64,000 bases of DNA from Ashinkailepas kermadecensis (GCA_034440615.1 JAOTOM010003172.1:1-64000); one strand, 5' to 3'. Shown: positions 47,208 through 59,508, numbered from the stretch's first letter. A program made the numbers and translations. The notes: generated by a model from the sequence alone, not told the origin.

Positions 47208-47374
47208 TGTGCTTCCAAAGGACCACACGCCACCTTCCGTGCTTCCAAAGGAACACATACCACCTGCTGAGCTTCCAAAGGAACACATACCACCTGCTGT
47301 GCTTCCAAAGGAACACATACCACCTGCTGTGCTTCCAAAGGAACACATACCACCTGCTGAGCTTCCAAAGGAAC
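47208..47374. repeat. Minisatellite, 30-bp unit
   Basis: About six copies of CTTCCAAAGGAACACATACC plus ACCTGCTG(T/A)G. The first two carry variants (ACCACACGCC, TTCCGTG). Confidence 0.96.
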
Positions 47375-47681
47375 ACGATGGTGTCGTCACGGTTGTCACG
47401 ATGGTGCGACTGCAATTAATTTCCGACAAATCGATATGTTTAATCACGCTGCAACACACGCCTTGGCGCGGCTAAAACTCGCCTGCCTACGCCTCTGGTT
47501 TATCGCTATTACCGCTATAACTTACCAACGAAGTGAGCGAGGTCAGGGGCAGGTCCACGAATTTTCATGGGGGCGCTTGTCTAGAGGGTTTTCCCGGCCG
47601 GAGGGGCGCCACCTTCCATGGGGGCATATGCTCCCAGTGCCCCCCCCCCCCTCCCCTCTGTATCTGTCTCTGGGTGAGATC
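47375..47681. other. Spacer including a dispersed repeat end
   Basis: At 47553-47680 the sequence (GGGGCGCTTGTCTAGAGGG, GGAGGGGCGCCACCTTCCAT, CAGTGCCCCC, TGTATCTGTCTCTGG) is related to the repeats at about 10500-10640 and 10985-11140. Confidence 0.5.
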
Positions 47682-48015
47682 AATGCTCCGTGGGATATGT
47701 TAAGACGAGATGATGGGCGTCAGGTAACTGTCTATTAGTGAGTGAGGTCACTGCTCTGTGGGATATGTTAAGACGAGATGATGGGCGTCAGATAACTGTC
47801 TAATAGTGAGTGAGGTCACTGCTGTGTGGGATATGTTAAGACGAGATGATGGGCGTCAGATAACTGTCTATTAGTGAGTGAGGTCACCGCTCTGTGGGGT
47901 ATGTTAAGACGAGATGATGGGGGTCAGATAACTGTCTATTGGTGAGTGAGGTCACTGCTCTGTGGGATATGTTAAGACGAGATGATGGGGGTCAGATAAC
48001 TATCCATTGGTGAGT
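47682..48015. repeat. Minisatellite, 68-bp unit, about five copies
   Basis: TGGGATATGTTAAGACGAGA recurs every 68 bp from 47691. The rest of the unit includes GGGCGTCAGATAACTGTCTA and TTAGTGAGTGAGGTCACTGC. Confidence 0.95.
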
Positions 48016-48216
48016 GGAACATGTTAGAGGAGTTGGTACACCATTGTTAGAGGAGTAGAGGCGTCAGATGGCTGTCCATTGGTGACGATTCAGCGGTAAA
48101 TGTGACCTTGACTGTCGGTGAAGCCAGCGGTGGTTTCGCTGACGACCAGATCGTCATTGGCGACGCATTGGCGACATTTTCCCAGGCGTGGCCTGGCTGA
48201 TTCTATGCTGGCCTAA
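48016..48216. other. Spacer
   Basis: Begins with degenerate 68-bp-unit sequence. No gene. Confidence 0.4.
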
Positions 48217-48825
48217 CAGTTACACCAGCCCTGTAACTACACTGTAAAGTGACGGTCGCATTATCTAACAGTATCTAACAGTTACACCAGCACTGTAACT
48301 ACACTGTAAAGTGACGGTCGCATTATCTAACAGTATCTAACAGTTACACCAGCCCTGTAACTACACTGTAAAGTGACGGTCGCATTATCTAACAGTATCT
48401 AACAGTTACACCAGCCCTGTAACTACACTGTAAAGTGACGGTCGCATTATCTAACAGTATCTAACAGTTACACCAGCCCTGTAACTACACTGTAAAGTGA
48501 CGGTCGCATTATCTAACAGTATCTAACAGTTACACCAGCACTGTAACTACACTGTAAAGTGACGGTCGCATTATCTAACAGTGTCTAACAGTTACACCAG
48601 CACTGTAACTACACTGTAAAGTGACGGTCGCATTATCTAACAGTATCTAACAGTTACACCAGCACTGTAACTACACTGTAAAGTGACGGTCGCATTATCT
48701 AACGGTATCTAACAGTTACACCAGCACTGTAACTACACTGTAAAGTGACGGTCGCATTATCTAACAGTATCTAACAGTTACACCAGCACTGTAACTACAC
48801 TGTAAAGTGACGGTCGCATTATCGA
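48217..48825. repeat. Minisatellite, 62-bp unit, about ten copies
   Basis: CAGTTACACCAGCCCTGTAA recurs every 62 bp, followed by CTACACTGTAAAGTGACGGT and CGCATTATCTAACAGTATCT. Units differ mainly at one base (CCAGCCC or CCAGCAC), and these variants are clustered. Confidence 0.97.
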
Positions 48826-48847
48826 GGGACGCGGCATTTGCCTCCAC
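48826..48847. repeat. Fragment shared with the border of the 42-bp array
   Basis: CGAGGGACGCGGCATTTGCC directly abuts the 62-bp array and resembles the right border of the 42-bp array (CAAGGGACGCAGCATTTACC near 43926). Confidence 0.45.
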
Positions 48848-48978
48848 ATCATAGTCAGATATTAGGAGGTAACTGGACGCGAATCACAGAATATCATAGT
48901 CAGATATTAGGAGGTAACTGGACGCGAATCACAGAATATCATAGTCAGATATTAGGAGGTAACTGGACGCGAATCGAG
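48848..48978. repeat. Minisatellite, 45-bp unit, three copies
   Basis: ATCATAGTCAGATATTAGGA starts at 48848, 48893 and 48938. The copies are essentially identical. Confidence 0.95.
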
Positions 48979-49888
48979 GTTTTTTTCTGCACGCTTAACC
49001 TGCATTAACTTAGGTAAACGTTCCAGTTGACGTTCTCCCATCTGTTATTGCTGTGTTCACGTGCATGGCCAAGATATCAGGTAAACAGTGAAAATGCCTC
49101 AGTTTTCGCTCCGGTATTTACTTTTGGACCCCGTTTGACCTCAATGGACACGTTTCATGTTTTGGGTTTTTGGTTGCGAGAAAAAAAACGGTAATAATGC
49201 TTCATGGCCAAAGACGAAGTATTTTTGCTCATGGGTTAACCACCACCATGCATTCTTGCATGGTGGTAAAGCAGCGGTAAAATGTTCTTTAAAATCCCTC
49301 TATTTGGTTGTTTGGACGCATGGCAATACTTTGTGCAATATTATGGGATCGTATCAATGGAAATAGCATACTGTCAGGGTTGGCTGTGACCAGATGTTCT
49401 GGCGCGGATACAAGTTAGAGGAGAGGGCAGGCACATTCAGTGTTACATTTATCCCCATATTCCACATACAATATGCATATGCATAATCCATATGCATACT
49501 CATGAATGATGCAAATCGGTTTCTATAATATTTCAACTCCCTCCCTAAATCAAAGCCCGCTGGTCTAATGACCAGGATAGCATGGAGTGGCTTTAACACT
49601 ATTTTGAACCTAAAGTTCCATAAAAAAATCGACTCTTCACTGTTGTGAAGAGTGCCCGAGCCTCAAGCTCGCCAAACCTCATCAGCCTCAGATGACTTGT
49701 CTAGTAGAGGTATATACCAGGGATGGATGCATTAATTGTCATGAGAGAATACTCATCTGGAGATGCGGCACTGCGAAAGCCCTTGGAGGGGCACTTTCAG
49801 TAGAATATTCGTGAAGCGAAGGTGGGTGGCATTTGCACATACTGAAGGGGCGCCTTTTTCCCTTTTTTCCACATTTCCCCTGGTGACC
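48979..49888. other. AT-rich spacer
   Basis: No gene is recognised. A short inverted repeat GACTCTTCAC..GTGAAGAGT lies at 49631-49652. Confidence 0.4.
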
Positions 49889-50228
49889 GTAACCTTCCCA
49901 AAGTCAAATGTCGTCATATCCTCATGTTACCCCGGCAGTCGTAACCTTCACAAAGTCAAATGTCGTCATATCCTCATGTTACCTCGGCAGTCGTAACCTT
50001 CCCAAAGTCAAATGTCGTCATCTCCTCATGTTACCCCAGCAGTCGTAACTTTCCCAAAGTCAAATGTCGTCATCTCCTCATGTTACCTCGGCAGTCGTAA
50101 CCTTCCCAAAGTCAAATGTCGTCATATCCTCATGTTACCCCAGCAGTTGTAACCTTCTCAAAGTCAAATGTCGTCATATCCTCATGTTACCCCGGCAGTC
50201 GTAACCTTCTCAAAGTCAAATGTCGTCC
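49889..50228. repeat. Minisatellite, 52-bp unit, about 6.5 copies
   Basis: GTAACCTTCCCAAAGTCAAA starts at 49889 and 49941 and continues at 52-bp steps. The rest is TGTCGTCATATCCTCATGTT and ACCCCGGCAGTC, with a few substitutions. Confidence 0.96.
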
Positions 50229-50735
50229 TCTCCTTATTCACACTCCGGCTGATCATGGGTAACCTTGGCCGACAAGACGATATTATTACAGGTTAGCATA
50301 CCTTTTTTCGGTCTGAAATCTACTTCAGCGCCTATTTTGTTTACCTTCGAGAACTCCAATGTAATATATTACGAACTTGTGCAAGTTATTTTGGATTGGG
50401 CTTGCTCTGACCTGACCTGGTAGTCATTCATATCAAGAGATCAAATACTATTTGCAGATATTCGCAGTGACTCAGTAACATTTTTGGGCTAAGTTGGTTG
50501 CACCATCTGTAATCGGTTCATTAAACCACCCAGCTGAAATTGCGGATATCCGACGTTTGGCTAAATTGTGCCTTCAACTTGCTATGAATACTAAATGCGC
50601 ACCTAACGTATAAACTCGCGATATTGTTGGATTTGTCTGGCATTGCACAACATGTTTGCTTTTTGTTCCACGGCTCAATCGAAGTTAGGGATGAAATGGC
50701 AGGCGGTGGCGTCAACATTTCGGAGGGGAGCGATA
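50229..50735. other. Spacer, nothing recognised
   Basis: AT-rich with short frames only. Confidence 0.4.
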
Positions 50736-50910
50736 GTGAAATACGCCCTGCAATTGGGATTTAATATCTACCCACTGCGGCTGGGATTTAAATCTACCCT
50801 CGGTAGCCGGGATTGAATATCTATCCTCTGCATCTGGGATTTAATATCTACCCACTGCGGCTGGGATTTAATATTTATCCTCGGCAACTGGGATTTAACA
50901 TCTACCAAGT
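50736..50910. repeat. Imperfect minisatellite, about 27-30-bp unit
   Basis: Six copies of TGGGATTTAATATCTACCC plus (A/T)C(T/G)(G/C)GC variants. Confidence 0.9.
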
Positions 50911-51544
50911 TCTGTAGGGTGTGTCGGATGTCCAGACAACTCGCTAAAATACACTAAACCAGCATGTTTGCTATAGTGAAGAAGAGATCGAAAGCGTGAT
51001 AGAGCAAATCAACATATCGCTACAATACCAGATTTGGTATTGGGAAGTCGGCACCAAGTATGCAATCACGTCGGCGCCATTTGGCGCATTATCGTTATTT
51101 CTCCGACAGAAATGGACCTGTGCCCCTGCGCACCCCTGTTTCACGAGGGCCCCCGAGCGGCAGCACTGTCCTTTGGCGCACAATGGCCACAGCACGTGCT
51201 GCCAGTGGCATAACGGCACCGCACCGGCACCGCCTTCGCCCGTTATCCATCCGCACTTCTCATTTCGGCTTTGTTTCGCGTGTTTATCAAATGGATTTGG
51301 GGAGCAGAATGGGCCGATTTCTCCCAATTCTTGGCGCTCCCCATCTAAATCAGTCAGCCGGGTAAATAAAGCTTTACATGGGAGCCGAGGGGGCTGGACG
51401 CCAGTGGCCTGGACGGCACGTTCACGTGGAGCAGATCCTGGCTCGCGCCGCTAATGTCGGCGGAGAGCGCCACTGTGACTGCGACTGTGGCTTGTCCCTG
51501 GTTCGGTCAGGGAAGTTGTCCGGTCACCAGACGTTGTCCCGTGC
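50911..51544. other. GC-rich spacer, nothing recognised
   Basis: Overlapping open frames on both strands without recognisable motifs. No gene is called. Confidence 0.4.
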
Positions 51545-51893
51545 GTCATTCGGTGCGGGTTCGGGCGGTTCGGTGCGGGTTCGGGCGGTTCGGTGCGGGT
51601 TCGGGCGGTTCGGCGCGGGTTCGGGCGGTTCGGTGCGGGTTCGGGCGGTTCGGCGCTGGTTCGGGTGGTTCTGTGCGGGTTCGGGCGGTTCTGTGCGGGT
51701 TCGGGCGGTTCGGTGCAGGTTCGGGCGGTTCTGTGCGGGTTCGGGCGGTTCGGCGCTGGTTCTGGCGGTTCGGCGCTGGTTCTGGCGGTTCGGTGCGGGT
51801 TCGGGCGGTTCTGTGCGGGTTCGGGCGGTTCTGTGCGGGTTCGGGCGGTTCGGTTCGGGTTCGGGCGGTTCTGTGCGGGTTCGGGCGGTTCGT
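51545..51893. repeat. Minisatellite, 20-bp unit (TTCGGTGCGGGTTCGGGCGG)
   Basis: About 17 copies with C/T and GGG/TGG variants. Frames are open on both strands (VRVRAVRC, PNPHRTAR patterns) purely because of the repeat. Confidence 0.97.
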
Positions 51894-52065
51894 CCTGCTC
51901 ACCTGCGTCGCCACCGAATGGCCGCTGGCGCGCTTGCATGACTTGCTGTCGCGTTTGGCGGGTTTTTATTTTGCAGCTGCGTGTCCAGCGCCGACTGCAG
52001 CCTATCTGGTGGGCTAATGGAGCTGACCGTGCCGCGGAGGGCCAGGAGCAGCAGCTGTGCCAGTG
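51894..52065. other. Short GC-rich spacer
   Basis: No gene is recognised. Confidence 0.4.
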
Positions 52066-52170
52066 CTCTACCGGTGGCAGCTGCCGGTGGCGAAGAGCAG
52101 CACGGTGGCAGCTGCCGGTGGCGAAGAGCAGCACGGTGGCAGCTGCTGGTGGCGAAGAGCAGCACGCCGG
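52066..52170. repeat. Minisatellite, 30-bp unit
   Basis: About 3.5 copies of GGTGGCAGCTGCCGGTGGCG plus AAGAGCAGCAC. Confidence 0.93.
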
Positions 52171-53321
52171 CACTGCCGTCAACGCCGAATGGCCGCATGG
52201 AACGGCCGCTTGGACAGTTCCAGAGTTGGAAATGCTCTTGCCTGTTCCATTTCATATAACGCGACGTGATCGGTTCAAAACTCGACACAGTGTGGATGGG
52301 GAATGGGTGTTTCCCTATTTTCCTTCTCTTTTTCTACGCCGATGCCCCAGGAAGGAGTGCGTTCACCACCTATAAGTGAGGAGTGAGTTGGAGGAGTGAG
52401 CTGCGCAGCATCTGATTTGGTTGTGAAAAGGTGCCGCAAACCCGGCGAGCCCACTTGTGTGCCACCTTCAAGACAAAGCACACGCATGGCGTTATCCTGC
52501 TGTTATCTGTTATCTGCTGTTATCCTGCTGTTATGCTACCAGCCTGCCACCTGACGATGCCATCAGCCGTTTTGGGATGCGGGAAGACGAGAATACGCAC
52601 GGAGGCCGTGTGATTCAGAGAACGGTTATTCAGAGGAAGATGTATTATATGTAAAACAGCTTGATAAGCAGAATCTGGATGCATGTTGTCATTTGGTGGC
52701 AAATGAGCATTGTTAGCAATAAGGTCAACTAATCTGGATGGGAAACTTCCCGCCCATCTTTATGAAAATATTTGGTTTCATGTACAACATCACAATGATA
52801 AGGTTCAGTTAAATTTCCCGCCTGAATGCACCTCTGCCCTTTGTTCCAAGGTGAATTATGGGGTTTCAGTCTAAACAAATAGAAGTAGCTTTACATTTTT
52901 TAAGTTACGCTTTAACGTAATCATCCACGTCTGTAATTAATGAAGTCAACGCGTCCACCATAGGTCTTCAATATTACAGGAGCATTTCACATTTCTGCTA
53001 TCAGAGCAATGCTTTCAGTACTGATCCTATAATGAGATGCTGCACGCCACACATTTGCAATTTGCTGTGTACATCTGCAATGCGGTTGACTGAAAACGTC
53101 CGTGATGTCAACCTCGTCATTAAATTCGGATTTTTGTAGCAATGCATTTTACCTACGGATCTGCGATCTCTTTTTCATCTCGCGTAATGACATGCTGGTC
53201 TTCGACGTGCCTCGCTGAGGACGCCTTTTTAAGTTCGGAGCCGTGAATGACAGTCTGAAGTTAACAAGCTCTACATGGCGGACGGATCGATGGCCCTCCC
53301 CTCGTCAGCGCCACTTCGGCA
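52171..53321. other. Intergenic DNA, nothing recognised
   Basis: GC-rich to about 52360, then AT-rich. It includes a short duplicated GTTATC(C)TGCTGTTAT segment (52490-52535). No supported gene. Confidence 0.4.
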
Positions 53322-53522
53322 CCCGTCCGCTCCCAGTCCGCACCCGTCCGCTCCCAGTCCGCACCCGTCCGCTCCCAGTCCGCACCCGTCCGCTCCCAGT
53401 CCGCACCCGTCCGCTCCCAGTCCGCACCCGTCCGCTCCCAGTCCGCACCCGTCCGCTCCCAGTCCGCACCCGTCCGCTCCCAGTCGCCGTCCGCTTCCAG
53501 TCCGCACCCACCCGCTCCCAGT
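53322..53522. repeat. Minisatellite, 21-bp unit (CACCCGTCCGCTCCCAGTCCG)
   Basis: About nine copies, the last two degenerate. A 21-bp unit keeps all frames open. No gene. Confidence 0.97.
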
Positions 53523-53582
53523 CGCCACCTCCCGCCAGTTTATGTGCCGCCCTCTGTTTCAACTGGTTACTTGAGCTGGTCG

Positions 53583-53753
53583 CAGCCACCGCCACCGCCA
53601 CCGCCACCGCCACCGCCACCGCCACCGCCACCGCCACCGCCACCGCCACCGCCACCGCCACCGCCACCGCCACCGCCACCGCCGCCGCCGTCACCACCAC
53701 CGCCGCCGCCGTCGCCATCGCCACCACCACCGCCGCCGCCGTCGCCACCGCCA

Positions 53754-53785
<32 letters not shown>

Positions 53786-54020
53786 GCCACCGCCACCGCC
53801 ACCGCCACCGCCACCGCCACCGCCACCGCCACCGCCACCGCCACCGCCACCGCCACCGCCACCGCCACCGCCACCGCCACCGCCACCGCCACCGCCACCG
53901 CCACCGCCACCGCCACCGCCACCGCCACCGCCACCGCCACCGCCACCGCCGCCGCCGTCACCACCACCGCCGCCGCCGTCGCCATCGCCACCACCACCGC
54001 CGCCGCCGTCGCCACCGCCA

Positions 54021-54052
<32 letters not shown>

Positions 54053-54134
54053 GCCACCGCCACCGCCACCGCCACCGCCACCGCCACCGCCACCGCCACC
54101 GCCACCGCCACCGCCACCGCCACCGCCACCGCCA

Positions 54135-54166
<32 letters not shown>

Positions 54167-54354
54167 GCCACCGCCACCGCCACCGCCACCGCCGCCGCCG
54201 TCACCACCACCGCCGCCGCCGTCGCCATCGCCACCACCACCGCCGCCGCCGTCGCCACCGCCACCGCCACCGCCACCGCCACCGCCACCGCCACCGCCAC
54301 CGCCACCGCCACCGCCACCGCCACCGCCACCGCCACCGCCACCGCCACCGCCGC

Positions 54355-54388
<34 letters not shown>

Positions 54389-54450
54389 ACCACCACCGCC
54401 GCCGCCGTCGCCATCGCCACCACCACCGCCACCGCCGTCGCCACCGCGAG
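53583..54450. repeat. (CCGCCA)n hexanucleotide satellite with higher-order pattern
   Basis: About 870 bp of CCGCCA. A roughly 70-bp variant block (CCGCCGCCGTCACCACCACC, then CCGCCGCCGTCGCCATCGCC) recurs at about 53680, 53945 and 54190, with a fourth degenerate one near 54345. Segments of about 250-265 bp were therefore duplicated as units. Poly-Pro, poly-Ala/Thr and poly-Gly frames are artefacts. The minus strand (GGTGGC)n is G-rich. Confidence 0.97.
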
Positions 54451-54544
54451 CACCATTCCCTGGTCTGGTCTGTCGGCGGAAGGAATGGAATGGTGCACTC
54501 AGCTGCACATGTCGCGAGGTGACCGAACGTCACCTGTTCGTGCC

Positions 54545-54780
54545 ATGGTGTGATGTGATGTGGTGTGTGATGTGATGTGGTGTGTGATGTGATGTGGTGT
54601 GTGATGTGGTGTGGTGTGTGATGTGATGTGGTGTGTGATGTGATGTGGGTGTGATGTGATGTGGTGTGTGATGTGATGTGGGTGTGATGTGATGTGGTGT
54701 GTGATGTGATGTGGTGTGTGATGTGATGTGGTGTGTGATGTGATGTGGTGTGTGATGTGATGTGGTGTGTGATGTGATGT
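54545..54780. repeat. Minisatellite, about 15-17-bp unit (TGTGATGTGATGTGG)
   Basis: About 15 imperfect units of GTGTGATGTGATGTGGT with short deletions (GGGTGTGATG). Repeat read-through gives His/Thr/Ser-rich frames on the minus strand. Confidence 0.95.
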
Positions 54781-57280
54781 CTGCCAGTGACACCACCGTT
54801 ACACTGCGTTCGCGTCACCTGGACTCGTCATGCAGTAGCTGTAATGCCACCTTCAGTGCTCAGTATTCCGCCATAATCATATTTCTGTTTGAGGACCGAA
54901 TTGGGCCACTTCGAGCATCACACTTCGTGTTTGCCGCCTTCCCGTGACAGCATTCTTCGGTTTGCACTGCGCAATGGAGAATAGCGTATGGACTGGCAGT
55001 GTGCTAGACTGGCAGTGTGCTAGACTGGAAGCAACACCCAGGTCATGTGGTGTTGCGAGCTGGACGGCTGTGGCGTACCGTGGGCACGGAACGGCAGAAG
55101 GTAACACAATCTGCGCACAGCGGCGCATCCATATTTTGTAACGTGGATGTTCAAGGGGAAATGTGTTGCAAAGTTCGGTGTAGAGAGCAAACATCTCGCT
55201 CAATTTGTGTAGGAGAATCATAAGCAGTGGTGCCGCGAGGGGTGGGTAGAGTCGGGGCAGTGATGGTTGTGCGTGAGCACTCCGCAATAAGCCCGCAAGA
55301 CGAGCTGAAATTCGTGAGAATTGCGTGCACTCCAGCCCGAAAGTGTTTCTTCGGGTGGTCGTCTCCCAGCGCCTCATCAACAACTCACCGCACCGGCCCG
55401 ATGGCATCGACGGACATCTACCGAGGCAGGATGAGACGGCGGCGGCGAGGCAGACAGTTGCACTATCGACCAATCGATGCCGTGAATTACAGCCGTGTGC
55501 TGTCATTTATCAAGATGGCAGAAGTATTAATGATGACCGAGACTAGCCAGCAATAAGGTGGTCGGGTATTGGGCTCCCCAATCGGAACAGCATCGCGTGA
55601 TTCGACCTGGAAGTGGATATATCGGACCCGTCACTCCACTTTCCCAGCCAAAGACGGTCGGGGAGATATGTCGTCACTGAAACTCCGTGGCATAACGCTG
55701 AAGTAGCACGCGGCAAACTGGGGAGTATATAACTCTAGCCGTCGCTGAGGAGAACAAGTCGGAGAGACAGTGACGTCACCGACAAATCGTAACTAAACCA
55801 GGCCACGCAGGTCATAATCAAAAGGAGTTGGCACGGTTCGCATTCATCATCTATGCTCTGAACGTGAATGCACGAAGAAATGCGAATGAAAAAGACGTGA
55901 ATGAACAATGGAAATGAAAGAAACGAAAGCACCTGCATGTGATATACGCGTACAAGAATGAGCCGTACCAAGATATACCATGCAGGTGCTTGATGCATCA
56001 TGTTTTGTTCTGTTTTCCATGCAACACATCCCTTGCTAATATCGGGCATCACCACCTCTGGCACGCCAAATGCGCCAACACTGGCTACAGCCTGACGAAT
56101 AAGTCGTTTGAAGAATGCGTAGCCATAGCTGTGTGAACAGAAATTAGTGAAGGACAAAGAAGGCTGATGAGCGATCAAGGAGCTGCTTTAATCGAACTGT
56201 TCAACGCCAATGTTTGCCTGGAACTAGGGGCAGAATTTTGTACTCATTTGGTGGGCCGGCCCCTTTAAAGGCAGCGTGGCCCCAGATGATTTCAGCTTTT
56301 AGTATGGAACTATATGAAGTGACCCCCAAACCGACTTGGGCCCTCAACTTTCCCCATGCATTGAACCCCCAATTATTTTGGTCAGGTTATGCCTGGATCT
56401 CCGTAGGACTAGCGTTGAGCATGACAAGGAGGGGGGTAGTCTAGGTTGATCGATACCTTCGTTTTCTTTTCTTCTCTACACTCGAAACAATGCCACTAGC
56501 GATATGTCCACACCTTCAAATCAAGACCTGGTGTACGTGATGGTCAATTTAAAATTCCCAAGTCATTGCTGACAATTTCCACACAGTTCGGTAACTAAAA
56601 TTGCAAGTGATGTTTTCATTATTGCTGGTATCATATCATTAATTATTGCTGCTATGTGCTCCAATATACAGATGCATATTTACATGAATATGTAACACCA
56701 ATTCACTGATAAATTTGTACACAATACATGTGTTATTCCGTCTATTTATCATTTGATTATTTAAATGGTGAGTGTGGTTTGCTTCCTCTTTGATGACATC
56801 TTAATAGATGAGAATCGTATAACGATACAAAGTCAACGTCGGTCGCTGCTAATAATTTTGGACTTGGAAGTCATATTTAGTGATTGGATTGACAAAGCAT
56901 GGAAGTGTATGGCCTTTATCTTATATGTTCGTGACATGTAGCTTCATTACAGGCATGAGCTAGCGATAGGAATGTCCCATGCGCGCCGAAAGGCTTCAGC
57001 ATGCATTTGTGCACGCTTTTCATCGAATTAAAAAGTTGTAAAAACATGTCAATATTTCCGTCAACTTGGCATGTCATGCTGAATTTGTTTGAGTATGGAT
57101 CAATAGCGTCTTAATAAATAGCCTGACTCCAAGCTAACGGTTGCATATTGGATATTTAAGGTCGGGGAATGGGTTGAGGATACGGTCGGTGAGGGTGGCG
57201 GCTATGGTTCCTATGGTTCCCATTCTGCCAATGGTGTCTACCACAGCTGATGCCATTCAATGATCTCCCCTGTTGGTAAC
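54781..57280. other. Intergenic DNA, nothing recognised
   Basis: GC-rich to about 55550, AT-rich later. Open frames at 54877-55560 overlap on both strands and show no domain. A CTGGCAGTGTGCTAGA duplication occurs at about 54993-55028. Confidence 0.4.
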
Positions 57281-58860
57281 CAGTGGCGGGTTCAGGGAAT
57301 GGTATATCTGAAACCAGGGCACGATAACCAGGGAGGGGAGGCGGCAGGGAGGCAGCGCCCATTCGCATCAACTTTCTGCCAGTTTAACATTGACCCATGT
57401 GTGTTGCGTATAAAGACTTCAAAATGGCTCTTGCCCCCTCCCCCAACTTTGAGACAGTGTCCGTACCACTGTTCTGAAGGAACATGAGATCCACCCAAGC
57501 GGGTAGATCTCATGTTTGCGCCTTGAGATGTTCTCACTCTTTCAGCACACATATACGTTTAACCAATCCAGGGTTGTTTTGGGGGAGAGTCGGGAGAGCG
57601 AGCAGCAGACCCTCTTCACCTCCGCTGTTCCTACGCAACTCGCTTCTTCAATTCATGGGCTTCCATTCCAGAAGCTTTCCACTACACCACCGACTTCTAC
57701 TACATGGGGCATGTGGCTGGACTGAACTCAACCTCAGGAAATAGTCAATTTCCAAGCTCATTCAAAGAACTGCATGCTTTTACGAAAACATGGCTGCCAT
57801 TTCTTTGATGATGGTGGTAATTGAGGAAATACTGTCATGCATGCACTGAACAATAAAGAACATAGATAGTGATGACCAACATCATTCGAAATGTCTTCAT
57901 ATATATTTCTGCTGGCCGAAAGACCAATATTTTATGTATGCATGAATTTACTGCCAAGAAATGTGCTATCAACGAATCAGGTAATTTATATATGTATCAC
58001 GCTAGAAAGGCTGAACAAGAAAGTTTCGGAAATATTAACGGTCCCAGCGTAGGTACAGCACCGGCAACGTCTGTGAAGAGGTTAAAAAACAGGTATGGCA
58101 CCGTCCGTAAGGAGGTTGGAAAACAAATAGAAAGCGTGCAAAGGAAATATTGACGATCCTAGCGCTGGTACAACATCGGCACCGTCCGTGAAAGAGGTCG
58201 GAATACACGTATAGCACCTGCATATGCCAACTAACACGGGATGTGGGGTACAACCAAAATGTTACTGTCGCTGCATGCTAGCTGGAGGCTCGCAGGCAGC
58301 GACAATAACGGAAATTTCTCAATGCCTTCCAGAGCACGTTTTATTTGGGTGAACTAAATGTGACTATAATAATGAGCGATGTATAAACCCGATGAAACAA
58401 AACAATTGATACGTTATTAGAAGCTCCGTCTTGCCATTTGGTGGTCACGTTGCTCAACCACCAATGTAGACATTCACGTCTTTTGAACACATGCAGAAAT
58501 GATAGTTGTTTTTTTATTAATGATATTACACATCGACAGTCTTTCAGTTGCGACACAATAGCACACAGTACACAGTACACAATATCACAGTAGTAGTACA
58601 CGCAAGCTATTTATCTTCCCATACGTTCACATTTGCGTAGTCGCCACTACTCATCTCATTCAGTCCACGTTCCATCATATCTCTATTATTCTCGCAACTA
58701 TTACAAGATCATTCATCTTAAATGTACCAGTAGATCCAGGCCCCACTAAATCCAGCCCAGATGAAACCGACTCATCCTAGCGCTCTTCTAATTGATATTG
58801 ACAGCTGATACCCAGGTTGCTTTGACACACCAGGATCGCCAGAGGTGATCCTGTGAAACC
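57281..58860. other. Spacer starting with a hAT-like terminus
   Basis: CAGTGGCGGGTTCAGGG at 57281 looks like a hAT end, but no partner is found downstream. Two partly similar blocks (AATATTAACGGTCCCAGCGT, AGGTACAGCACCGGCA and AATATTGACGATCCTAGCGC, TGGTACAACATCGGCA) are about 115 bp apart at 58030-58190. No gene. Confidence 0.4.
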
Positions 58861-58866
58861 CCCGCA

Positions 58867-59508
58867 TCACAATAACCGCATCAGACTGCCCCATGTGCGG
58901 TGGAACTGTTCCAGCTTTCTCGTCTTCGTTGCAATGCATTCATCAACTATATATTGGTTGAAAAGCCTCGATTTAAACTCTACAAACGTCAGATCTCCGA
59001 TCCTATTCGGCTTCTTATTCAAAACATATTGCTTTGCAAGAAGTACGACATAGTTGACAAACTCAGGAGCATCGAAACATCCAAACAGTAAGTGCTCCGG
59101 GCAATATCTCAGTCGGTTTATGTTCAATCGACCCAGCCTGGCTATCAACGGCCGCCAAAATGGCCCTACTGACCGACATCTCAGAAAAAAGTGACTTAAG
59201 CTGTCTTGTTCGGGACAGAACATATATTGCGGTGAATTAACTATTTTTGTATCATACAAAACATTTTGTGTAGGTATGTATCTGTTCAATACTCGGTACT
59301 GCAGCGTCTGAAGCTTAGTCGACACACATCACTTATAAGGAAAATTATAAATCTGGACCCATTGTCTTTCATTGAAAATGTGGCGTTCCTCAGCCCATTT
59401 GATCTGGCAACGAGGCTTCACGGTCTTTGGGAGCTGGATCCTACAAAAGTGCTTGGTTGTGATCTTCTCGAGAGCAACTATGTTACCGCAGAAATGATAG
59501 TTAAATGA
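58867..59508 (-). pseudogene. C-terminal tail of an L1/Tx1-like reverse transcriptase
   Basis: Reading the minus strand from about 59508 the frame gives CGNIVALEKITTKHFC, then KWAEERHIFNERQWVQIYNF and PYK, then a stop codon near 59326, then STKLQTLQYRVLNRYIPTQN and SPQYMFCPEQDSLSHFFLRC, ending at TAG/TAA near 58867. The order 'W..iY..p....t.Lq.lQyrvlnR...t', then (F)C...(D/E)S..H.F..C, then FW..L is the zinc-binding C-terminus (zf-RVT type) that follows RT in L1/Tx1-related LINEs. No polymerase domain remains. At least one internal stop makes it a dead fragment. A different frame on the plus strand is its shadow. Confidence 0.65.

Noticed and set aside
51378..52375. Overlapping frames of 120-260 codons across the 20-bp array
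   Set aside because: High GC and a 20-bp repeat lacking stops; no domains were recognised.
53243..54575. Frames of 300-430 codons rich in Pro, Ala/Thr, Gly or Val
   Set aside because: Read-through of the 21-bp and CCGCCA arrays. Overlapping frames on both strands cannot all be genes.
54877..55560. Candidate gene in overlapping frames of 109-209 codons
   Set aside because: Open on both strands in GC-rich DNA, with no conserved motif, splice signal or start context to favour one.
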